Shown in pieces: positions 8,404 to 14,512 of a stretch of DNA of 30,773 nt (positions are counted from its first letter, which is position 1; every line of letters starts with the position of its first letter). Below the pieces are notes generated by a model. That model did no database searches and was not told where the DNA came from. It saw only the letters and a list, made by a program, of their open reading frames with translations. The stretch is from CAZRIP01 sp964600165 (GTDB lineage: Bacteria; Elusimicrobiota; Elusimicrobia; UBA1565; UBA9628): positions 1-30,773 of the forward strand of contig CAZRIP010000032.1 of assembly GCA_964600165.1 (NCBI GenBank), written 5' to 3'. The translations under genes and the position numbers were made by a program.

Positions 8404-10443
8404 GTGGAAGAGCTCATCTTGAACCGCATGCCGTGGGCCAAGGACAACCCGCCGGATCTCTCGCGCTTGCTCACGCGCGAGTGGCTCGTCACCAACGGCC
8501 TGGGGGGCTATGCCGCGGGCACGGTGGCCGGCGCGCTGACGCGCCGCTTCCACGGCTTGTTGATCGCGGCGCTGCCCGCGCCCCTCGGCCGCATGATGAT
8601 GCTCAACCACGTCGGCGAGGAGATCCGGCTGCCCGGAGGCGAGTTCGTCGCGCTCGGCGGCCACGAGGCCTCGGAGAACGAGACGGCGATCCACGGCGCG
8701 CGCGCCTTGACGGAGTTCCGCCTGGAGCGCGGCCTGCCTTACTGGCGCTTCGAGATCGGCGGCGTCGTCCTCGAGAAGTCGATCGTGCTGCCGCACCTCC
8801 AGAACACGGTCTTCGTGCGCTACCGGATGCTCGAGGGCGAAGGCGCGGTCCGGCTCCGCATCCGTCCTTCGCTGCATTTCCGCCCGCATCAAGGGCGCGT
8901 CGACGAGCCGCTGCGCCGTCACTATGCGGTCGGCGTCGAGGGCCGCCGCTGCGAGATCGTCGCGGACGGGGCGCTGCCGCCTCTGCGCGTGCTCGTTTAC
9001 GGGCGCAACTGCTGCCTCGTGCTCGACGGCGGCTCGTTCGGGGAGATCTACTATCGCGTGGAGCAGAGCCGGGGCTACGACGCCAGGGGCACGCTTTGGA
9101 GCCCCGGCTATTTGCGCGCGGACTTGTCCCGCGGGCAAGAGGCGACGCTGGCGGCCTCGACCGAGACTTGGGAGGCGTTCGCGTCGATGGAGCCCGACGA
9201 CGCCTTCGAGGTCGAGAACCTGAGGCGCCGCCGCCTCGTCGCCAGCGCGCACCCCTCTCTGAGGACCGGCGCGGCCGCGGAATGGGTGCTGGCCGCCGAC
9301 CAGTTCGTGATCACGCCGAACACGCGGATCGTCGACGCCGCGCGCGTGCGCGCCGCCGGCGACGACATCCGCACCGTGATCGCCGGCTACCACTGGTTCA
9401 CAGACTGGGGGCGCGACACGATGATCAGCCTGGAAGGCCTGACCCTCGTCACCGGCCGCGCCTTCGACGCGGGCTGCATCCTGCGGATGTTCGCGCGACA
9501 CATCAAGGACGGCTTGATCCCGAACATGTTCCCGGAGGGCAAACACGAGGGGCTCTACAACACCGGCGACGCCACGCTTTGGTTCTTCCACGCGCTCGAG
9601 CGTTATTACCAGGCCTCGGGAGACCGCGCGACGCTCGCGCAGCTCATCCCGGCGCTGGCGGCGGCGCTGCGCAAGCACATCGAGGGCACGCGCTTCGGCA
9701 TCCGCGTCGACCCGGAGGACGGGCTGCTCAGCCAGGGGCGCGAGGGATTCCAGGTCACTTGGATGGACGCCAAGGTCGACGATTGGGTCGTCACGCCCCG
9801 CCGCGGCAAGGCCGTCGAGATCAACGCGCTCTGGTACAACGCCTTGAAAGTGATGGAGGACTGGCAGCGCATGGTCGGCGACGCCGACGCCGCGGATTTT
9901 TTCGCGAAGCAGGCGGAGCGCGCGCGGGAGTCCTTCAATCGCCGCTTTTGGAACGAGGCGCGCGGCTGCCTGTTCGACGTGCTCGACGGCGACGAGAAGG
10001 AAAAGGACGCGGTGCGGCCGAACCAGATCTTCGCGATCTCCCTGCCGCATCCGGTGCTCGCGCGCGAGCGCTGGGAGCCCGTGGTCGAGACGGCGCGCCG
10101 CGAGCTGCTGACGCCCCTCGGGCTGCGCTCGCTTTCGCGCGACCATCCGGATTACCGGCCGTGCTATTCGGGCGATCTGCGCTCGCGCGACGCGGCGTAC
10201 CATCAGGGCACGGTCTGGGCTTGGCTGATCGGGCCCTTCATCGACGCCTGGCTGAAGCTCCATCCCGAGGACAAGGCGGGAGCGCGCGCGCTGCTCTCCG
10301 GCTTCGTCGGCCATCTCGGCGAGGCGTGCCTGGGCTCGATCTCCGAGATCTTCGACGCCGAGAAGCCCTTCGAGCCGCGCGGCTGCGTCGCTCAAGCCTG
10401 GAGCGTCGCCGAAGTCCTGCGCGCCTGGGTCAAAACCAGCTAG
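8404..10443 (+). CDS. Glycogen debranching enzyme, GH133/amylo-alpha-1,6-glucosidase type
   Basis: A 679-residue protein of the bacterial/archaeal GDE family, which removes alpha-1,6-linked glucose from limit dextrin. The N-terminal domain starts with LVTNGLGGYAAGT and RRFHGLLIA, both typical. The C-terminal (alpha/alpha)6 domain has HWFTDWGRDTM near residues 330-340 (D334 and D338 in the acidic catalytic region), LYNTGDATLWFFHALE near 384-399, and GTVWAWLIGPFIDAW near the end. The GTG at 8404 directly follows the treZ TGA and has GGAGG 5 nt upstream. It is the last gene of the operon. A second debranching enzyme of a different fold next to GlgX may handle stubs left by phosphorolysis (inference). 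Confidence 0.92.
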   Translation: MEELILNRMPWAKDNPPDLSRLLTREWLVTNGLGGYAAGTVAGALTRRFHGLLIAALPAPLGRMMMLNHVGEEIRLPGGEFVALGGHEASENETAIHGARALTEFRLERGLPYWRFEIGGVVLEKSIVLPHLQNTVFVRYRMLEGEGAVRLRIRPSLHFRPHQGRVDEPLRRHYAVGVEGRRCEIVADGALPPLRVLVYGRNCCLVLDGGSFGEIYYRVEQSRGYDARGTLWSPGYLRADLSRGQEATLAASTETWEAFASMEPDDAFEVENLRRRRLVASAHPSLRTGAAAEWVLAADQFVITPNTRIVDAARVRAAGDDIRTVIAGYHWFTDWGRDTMISLEGLTLVTGRAFDAGCILRMFARHIKDGLIPNMFPEGKHEGLYNTGDATLWFFHALERYYQASGDRATLAQLIPALAAALRKHIEGTRFGIRVDPEDGLLSQGREGFQVTWMDAKVDDWVVTPRRGKAVEINALWYNALKVMEDWQRMVGDADAADFFAKQAERARESFNRRFWNEARGCLFDVLDGDEKEKDAVRPNQIFAISLPHPVLARERWEPVVETARRELLTPLGLRSLSRDHPDYRPCYSGDLRSRDAAYHQGTVWAWLIGPFIDAWLKLHPEDKAGARALLSGFVGHLGEACLGSISEIFDAEKPFEPRGCVAQAWSVAEVLRAWVKTS

Positions 10444-10446
10444 AAT
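10441..10446 (+). promoter_or_regulatory. -10 box of RNase H gene, built on the upstream stop codon
   Basis: TAGAAT includes the TAG stop of the debranching enzyme gene. If used, transcription would begin near 10453, exactly at the left edge of the palindrome at 10453-10471. The -35 is unclear and lies inside the upstream coding sequence. Confidence 0.4.
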
Positions 10447-10477
10447 GTTGAAAGCGGTGCCTGGCACCGCTGTTGAA
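10447..10477 (+). repeat. Perfect 19-bp palindrome flanked by a 6-bp direct repeat
   Basis: AGCGGTGCC (10453-10461), a single T, then GGCACCGCT (10463-10471) form a perfect hairpin with 9-bp arms. It is bordered exactly by GTTGAA at 10447-10452 and again at 10472-10477. The element resembles GGTGCCTGGCACC-type REP-like palindromes. The exact direct repeat looks like a target-site duplication. There is no following U-tract, so it is not a standard intrinsic terminator. It occupies the place where a Shine-Dalgarno for RNase H would be expected. Confidence 0.7.
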
Positions 10478-10479
10478 TT

Positions 10480-11187
10480 ATGGACACGATCGCGTTTACG
10501 GATGGGGCGTGCTCGGGTAATCCCGGACCGGGAGGGTGGGGGACGGTCATCCTCGCGCCCGACGGCACGGTGACCGAGCTCGGCGGCGGGGAGCCGCGCA
10601 CGACGAACAACCGCATGGAGCTCTGCGCCGTGATCGCCGCCGTCGAGAAGGCGCCCGCCGGGCCGCTCAAGCTCTACGCCGACTCGACTTACGTGATCAC
10701 GGGCTTTCGCGAGTGGCTGCGCGGCTGGAAGCGCCGGGGCTGGGTCAACTTCGAGGGCAAGCCCGTCGCCAACCGCGACTTATGGGAGAAGTTGGACGCC
10801 GCCGCGGCGGCGCGTCTTCCTTCGGCGATCGACTGGCATTACGTGCGCGGCCACACCGGTTCTCCGGGCAACGAGCGCTGCGACGAGATCGCCGTCGCCT
10901 TCTCCAAGAGCCTGCGCGCCGAGCTTTACCGCGGACCGGTGGCCGGCTACGCCCACGATCTGCTCGACATCCCGAAGGATACCTCGGTCCCGAAAAACGA
11001 CTTCAAGCACGGCGGGAGCAAGCGCGCCGGCGGCTTCTACGTGAGCTTGCTCGCCGGTAAAGCCGAGCGTCATCAGACCTGGGCCGAGTGCCAGGCGCGC
11101 GTGAGCGGGCGCTCCGGCGCCAAGTTCAAGAAGGTCTTTACGCCCGAGGAAGAACGGGACGCGCTGCGGGGTTGGGGAGCGGTTTAG
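10480..11187 (+). CDS. rnhA: Ribonuclease HI with C-terminal hybrid-binding (viroplasmin-type) domain
   Basis: A 235-residue protein. Residues 1-150 are RNase HI, which cuts the RNA strand of RNA-DNA hybrids: D8 in FTDGACSGNPGPGGWG, E47 in NNRMEL, D68 in LYADSTYV, H125 in VRGHTG, and D135 in NERCDEIA, a complete active site. After a linker, residues 184-232 (GGFYVSLLAGKAER, QTWAECQARVSG, SGAKFKKVFTPEEE) match the RNase H1 hybrid-binding/caulimovirus-viroplasmin fold. That domain is N-terminal in eukaryotic and Bacillus-type RNase H1 but C-terminal here. The ATG is set by the conserved MDTIAFTDG start; no Shine-Dalgarno is present. The last 50 bp overlap the convergent CDP-alcohol transferase gene. 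Confidence 0.93.
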   Translation: MDTIAFTDGACSGNPGPGGWGTVILAPDGTVTELGGGEPRTTNNRMELCAVIAAVEKAPAGPLKLYADSTYVITGFREWLRGWKRRGWVNFEGKPVANRDLWEKLDAAAAARLPSAIDWHYVRGHTGSPGNERCDEIAVAFSKSLRAELYRGPVAGYAHDLLDIPKDTSVPKNDFKHGGSKRAGGFYVSLLAGKAERHQTWAECQARVSGRSGAKFKKVFTPEEERDALRGWGAV

Positions 11188-12181
11188 ACCTCGCCGCGGC
11201 GATCCACAACGCCGCGCAAAAAATGTGGGAGCCGAACGCGGCCGCCCACATGAACCAGCCCAACTTTCCGAGCGCGGCGAACGCGACGATCAGGTAGGCG
11301 TAGTCGCGGCTGGCCACGCGCTCGATGAGCAGCGAGAACGGCCCCCGTTCGCTTTCCGGCTTGCGCAGCACGAGCCACCAGACGCTGAACATCGACGTCA
11401 AGAAGCCGCTGAACAGCAGCGCTCCGGGCAGCGCGAAGCGTGCGGACGGGTCGGAGCGGTGGATCGCGAAAGGGATCGCGACGAACGTGGCGACGTGCGC
11501 GACGTGATCGGCCGCGACGTCGTACGCGGCGCCCGAGTCGGAAGACAGCAGCTTGAGCCGCGCGACCTCTCCGTCGCAGCCGTCGAGGATGCAGCAAAAC
11601 CAAAGAATGACCGCGCCGGCGAGCTGGACGGCGTAAGTTCCGGTCGCCAGCGCCCACGCCCCCGCGAGACCGAGGGCCAAGCTCGCCGTCGTGATGTCGT
11701 TGGGCGTGATCGGCAGGCGCAGGAAGACCAGCGACAACGCGATCGAGAGCTTGCGGTCGAAGCGCGCGAAATATCCGTCGGTATCCTTCGCCAGGGCGGC
11801 GCAGAGCGCGCGCTCGGCCTCGGCGGCTTGGTCGTCGTCGGCGCACGGGACCCAGCCTACGGCGGGGCGCCAGGGCTCGGCTCCGTTCGGCCGCCATGCC
11901 CCGAGCGCGCCCTCGCGCGGGAACCCGTCTCCCGGCAGCGTCAGCGCCACCTCTCCGACGTCCGGCTTGCCCGACACCGCGCGGAAGGGCACTCCCAGCC
12001 CGGACAGTTGGCGCCGCCAGCGGCGCGCGAAGACGGACGGCCTCTCGCAAGAGAAAACGATCTCCGAGGGGGAGAGCTCCTCGGAGCAACGCTTGGCCGA
12101 GCGGATCGACGGCGGCAGGCCGGCGACCAGCCCGCAGCCGTCGGCTTTCAGCAGGGCGACTTTCGGCCCGGGACCCGACAT
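11138..12181 (-). CDS. CDP-alcohol phosphatidyltransferase with degenerate N-terminal domain
   Basis: A 347-residue membrane enzyme. The signature D-x2-DG-x2-AR-x8-G-x3-D-x3-D is complete: D200, D203, R208, G217, D221 and D225. It binds divalent metal and transfers a phospho-alcohol from a CDP-activated donor. Several membrane helices surround and follow it (about 148-195 and 230-335). The first 130 residues are soluble. Their position before KDTDGYFARFDRKLS and ITPNDITTASL recalls the two-domain nucleotidyltransferase/CDP-alcohol transferase proteins, but no LAGGxGxR loop is visible, so the N-domain looks degenerate. The acceptor alcohol cannot be told. A TATAAT box lies 6 nt before the ATG (leaderless). 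The 3' end overlaps rnhA by 50 bp. Confidence 0.85.
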   Translation of the reverse strand: MSGPGPKVALLKADGCGLVAGLPPSIRSAKRCSEELSPSEIVFSCERPSVFARRWRRQLSGLGVPFRAVSGKPDVGEVALTLPGDGFPREGALGAWRPNGAEPWRPAVGWVPCADDDQAAEAERALCAALAKDTDGYFARFDRKLSIALSLVFLRLPITPNDITTASLALGLAGAWALATGTYAVQLAGAVILWFCCILDGCDGEVARLKLLSSDSGAAYDVAADHVAHVATFVAIPFAIHRSDPSARFALPGALLFSGFLTSMFSVWWLVLRKPESERGPFSLLIERVASRDYAYLIVAFAALGKLGWFMWAAAFGSHIFCAALWIAAARSKPLPNPAARPVLPRA

Positions 12182-12187
12182 CGGGGG

Positions 12188-12193
12188 ATTATA
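12188..12193 (-). promoter_or_regulatory. -10 box of the CDP-alcohol transferase gene (leaderless geometry)
   Basis: TATAAT on the minus strand is followed by 6 nt (CCCCCG) and the ATG. It is a perfect consensus hexamer in otherwise GC-rich DNA, with no ribosome binding site between it and the start. Confidence 0.65.
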
Positions 12194-12309
12194 GGAAATA
12201 GGACCTCTCCCGTCGATAAGCGGGCGGCGATGGAACTTTTTTGGGGGGTCGATCGTATCCGCTGTATGGGCCCTTTGGTCTCTTGCGGGCCGACAGGAGC
12301 GTGGATAAA

Positions 12310-12576
12310 ATGGAAGAGATGCTGCAAAGGATCATACAACGGATCGAAGGCGTCGAGGCCTCGAATCGGCGCGTCGTTGCGATGCTCGTTCGCATCGAGG
12401 CGCGCCTCGGCGAAACGGCGACCAAGTTCGATCTGGCGCAGCTCGAGAGCCGCGTCAATCAACGGATCGATGGCGTCGCTGGTCAGATCGACGATCTCCG
12501 CTTCCGCTATGCCATCCACTCGGACACGTTGATGACGCACGATAAGCGCTTGAAGAAGCTGGAGGGACGCCGATGA
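12310..12576 (+). CDS. Small coiled-coil protein, unknown function
   Basis: An 88-residue soluble protein with strong heptad character: MEEMLQRIIQRIEGVEAS, LVRIEARLGETATKF, LAQLESRVNQRIDGVAGQIDDL and a basic end KRLKKLEGRR. It resembles short phage- or membrane-associated coiled-coil hypothetical proteins, and no family was recognised. AGGAG at 12295-12299 supports the ATG at 12310; longer in-frame starts (12241) give an unlikely N-terminus. The stop overlaps the next gene as ATGA, so the pair is an operon. The 128-bp gap upstream holds the divergent promoter of the CDP-alcohol transferase. Confidence 0.7.
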   Translation: MEEMLQRIIQRIEGVEASNRRVVAMLVRIEARLGETATKFDLAQLESRVNQRIDGVAGQIDDLRFRYAIHSDTLMTHDKRLKKLEGRR

Positions 12577-13052
12577 GCGCTATCGTCTTGACGATTCTCT
12601 GCTCGTTGGCCTTCGGCGCCGCCGCGCCGTCGCCGCAGCGCCAGCTCCAGGAGCGGCAGGTCAAGGAGCGCTACGACCTCGCCGTCGCGCAGCAGCAGGA
12701 CGTGCGCCGGCTGCGCGTCCAGCTCGACGACGAGGAGGCCGCGTTTCGCCGGCGTCTCGGCTCCGATCGGGACGCGTTCGCGTCCCAAGAGCGTTGGAAC
12801 CGCAAGGTCTTCGACGAGTCGATGCGCGGCAAGCCGCGGCTCGAGGCCAAGGCCGCTAGGCGCGCGTTCGCCGACCGGCAGAAGCTCGAGCGCAAGCAGT
12901 ACGACGCGCAGGAGCGCAAGCGGCGGCTTCAGTTCTACGCCGACCAGCGCGTCAAGCTCAAGCGCCTGCGCGCGCTGGAGTCGGAGCAAAAGCGCGAGCT
13001 CGCGATCGATCAGCGCGGCGCGCGCGCCATCCAGGCGGAGAACGCGCGCTAG
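12573..13052 (+). CDS. Secreted charged coiled-coil protein, unknown function
   Basis: A 159-residue protein with a short signal peptide (MSAIVLTILCSLAFGAAAP, cleavage probably near AAA). The rest is a long, highly charged helix rich in Arg, Lys, Glu, Gln and Ala with no domain I recognise (for example RQLQERQVKERYDLAVAQQQ). It is probably periplasmic and extended. GGAGGG at 12561-12566 gives a good Shine-Dalgarno. It follows the small coiled-coil gene with an ATGA overlap, so the two products may interact (inference). It ends 1 nt before the convergent DUF1338 gene. Confidence 0.72.
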   Translation: MSAIVLTILCSLAFGAAAPSPQRQLQERQVKERYDLAVAQQQDVRRLRVQLDDEEAAFRRRLGSDRDAFASQERWNRKVFDESMRGKPRLEAKAARRAFADRQKLERKQYDAQERKRRLQFYADQRVKLKRLRALESEQKRELAIDQRGARAIQAENAR

Positions 13053-13053
13053 C

Positions 13054-13959
13054 TCAACGCTTGCGCGTCATCTCGAAAAGATTCGTCGCCTGCGCTCCGA
13101 AAAATCCCTCGAAGCGCCGCCCGTCGATGAGCGGCCGCTCGGCCAGCTCGAAGTAGGCGTAGGTCCAGCGCAGCGTCCCTTTTTCGACGGGAAGCTCGAT
13201 TTGGACGGCCTCGGTGGCCGACTGGCGCAGTTTCGAGCCGCGCTCGCCCTCGATCTCGCCCTTCATGGGGATGCCCGCGGCCTTCATGGCCGCGACGGTC
13301 TTATCGATGTCCGACAGCGGCCCCGGCCCGTGGCGGTCCACGGACGCGGTGAAGTGATTCACGTCGTAGCCGTTGAGAAGGACCCAGGCGCCGAACTGGC
13401 TCTCGCGCTCGAGCGCCTCGACGTCGGCGCGTCGAGGGAGAGGCCACGGCAGCTCACGAAAGAACGCCTCGAGCTCCTCGAGCAAGCCCGGCGGGCTTTT
13501 TTTCGCGCCCTCGAGCGCGGCGACGGCATGGAGAGTCCGGCCGCAGAGGGCGTCGCGGTGGCGGTCGAGGCTCGGCGCGATCAGGTCGCGCGCGGCGTCG
13601 GGAAGCTCCCAGGCTTTCAGCTGGGAGATGAAGATCTTCGGAAAATCCGGATTGGCGTGCGCGAAATGCAGCGAGCTCAGGCGTTTATCCGGGAACTCGT
13701 AGCACCCGGCCGCGCGATAGCCGAACGCCTCGAAGAGCCGCGAGATCGAGAAGACCCCGGCCTGCGGGCGCTGCCAGGCGATCGTCCGGAAAGCGACATG
13801 ATCGTTGAGGAAGGTCGCGTGATGTCTCTCGGCGAGCTTCTCGTACTCGCGCGCGTAGGAGACGCGCTCGCGATATCGCGCCCAGAGCGAGTCCAGCAGC
13901 TCGACGAGGGTCTCCTCCCGGAGCGACCGGGGCTTGATCGCCTTGTGCGGAGCCTGCAC
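13054..13959 (-). CDS. DUF1338 family: 2-oxoadipate dioxygenase/decarboxylase (HglS)-like
   Basis: A 301-residue protein of the DUF1338 family. The characterised member HglS uses Fe(II) to turn 2-oxoadipate into 2-hydroxyglutarate in lysine catabolism. The His-His-Glu metal triad can be placed: H54 in FLNDHVAFRT, H202 in GYDVNHFTASV, and E271 in YAYFELAERP. An arginine near the substrate carboxylate is probably R58 in VAFRT. The length is shorter than the roughly 450-residue HglS, so substrate preference may differ. Translation starts at a GTG only 1 nt after the DUF4279 stop, so the two genes share one transcript. No other lysine-degradation gene is in the window. Confidence 0.82.
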   Translation of the reverse strand: MQAPHKAIKPRSLREETLVELLDSLWARYRERVSYAREYEKLAERHHATFLNDHVAFRTIAWQRPQAGVFSISRLFEAFGYRAAGCYEFPDKRLSSLHFAHANPDFPKIFISQLKAWELPDAARDLIAPSLDRHRDALCGRTLHAVAALEGAKKSPPGLLEELEAFFRELPWPLPRRADVEALERESQFGAWVLLNGYDVNHFTASVDRHGPGPLSDIDKTVAAMKAAGIPMKGEIEGERGSKLRQSATEAVQIELPVEKGTLRWTYAYFELAERPLIDGRRFEGFFGAQATNLFEMTRKR

Positions 13960-13960
13960 C

Positions 13961-14416
13961 TCAGAAGCCGGACGGCTTGGCGCCGGCCGCGCCGCCCGCC
14001 GCGCCGCCGGCGGCGGGCTTGGGCGGCTCGCTGATGACGGCGGTGTCGATATCGAGCTTCGCGTTCATCGCCGCGAGCCAGCGCAGCGTGTCGCTGTCGA
14101 AGTGCAGGATGGGCGCGCGCTTGCTCTCGATCTTGCAGGCGAAGATGACTTCCACCTGAGCGGCCAGTTGGCCGATTTTCTGGGCGCTCGGCGCCAGGCG
14201 CCGGAGCATGTCGCGCACGTGCTCGTCGAGGGTCGAGGACGGCGCGAGCTTGGTCTCGAGGGCCAAGCCGTGGGTCTTGCGTATCGCGCCGAACGCGCCG
14301 TAGGTGTCGCCCGCCGCCCACGTCGCGTCCGCGGCGATGCCGGTGCGCGCGACGAGATCGGCGGCGGTGATCGTGGCGCTGAGGATCTGGACGGAGACGC
14401 CGTTGGATTCCCGCAT
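13961..14416 (-). CDS. DUF4279 domain protein
   Basis: A 151-residue soluble protein. Features resembling DUF4279 include SATITAADLVARTGIAAD near the N-terminus, the middle segment LETKLAPSSTLDEHVRDML (about residues 53-71), and ILHFDSDTLRWLAAMNAKLDID near the C-terminal third. The last 25 residues are a low-complexity Gly/Ala/Pro tail. The function of DUF4279 is unknown. The ATG is preceded at 6 nt by TAGAAT and has no Shine-Dalgarno. It is the first gene of a two-gene leftward transcript with the DUF1338 gene. Confidence 0.75.
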   Translation of the reverse strand: MRESNGVSVQILSATITAADLVARTGIAADATWAAGDTYGAFGAIRKTHGLALETKLAPSSTLDEHVRDMLRRLAPSAQKIGQLAAQVEVIFACKIESKRAPILHFDSDTLRWLAAMNAKLDIDTAVISEPPKPAAGGAAGGAAGAKPSGF

Positions 14417-14422
14417 GGCTCG

Positions 14423-14428
14423 ATTCTA
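14423..14428 (-). promoter_or_regulatory. -10 box of the DUF4279-DUF1338 transcript (leaderless geometry)
   Basis: TAGAAT on the minus strand, then CGAGCC (6 nt), then ATG. It has the same spacing as the ku, CDP-alcohol transferase and ClC1 boxes. Confidence 0.6.
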
Positions 14429-14501
14429 GCAAAGGACCTAGGCCGAAAGTCTCTCCGGCGCGCGCCTTTGGGCCCTTCTGCGCAGGGGCCTGGTCGCGCC
14501 A

Positions 14502-14507
14502 TACTAT
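14502..14507 (+). promoter_or_regulatory. -10 box of the PLD-like gene (near-leaderless geometry)
   Basis: TACTAT is followed by 5 nt (GGGTA) and the ATG at 14513. It diverges from the DUF4279 promoter 74 bp away. No Shine-Dalgarno is present. Confidence 0.5.
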
Positions 14508-14512
14508 GGGTA

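Noticed and set aside
8334..10451. 705-codon + strand ORF overlapping the GH133 gene
   Set aside because: It is a frame-shifted shadow of the debranching enzyme. Only the 8404-10443 frame contains family motifs.
10453..10471. Palindrome as an intrinsic terminator of the trehalose operon
   Set aside because: The stem is followed by GTTGAATTATG rather than a T-tract. A terminator role is possible but not supported, so it is listed as a repeat.
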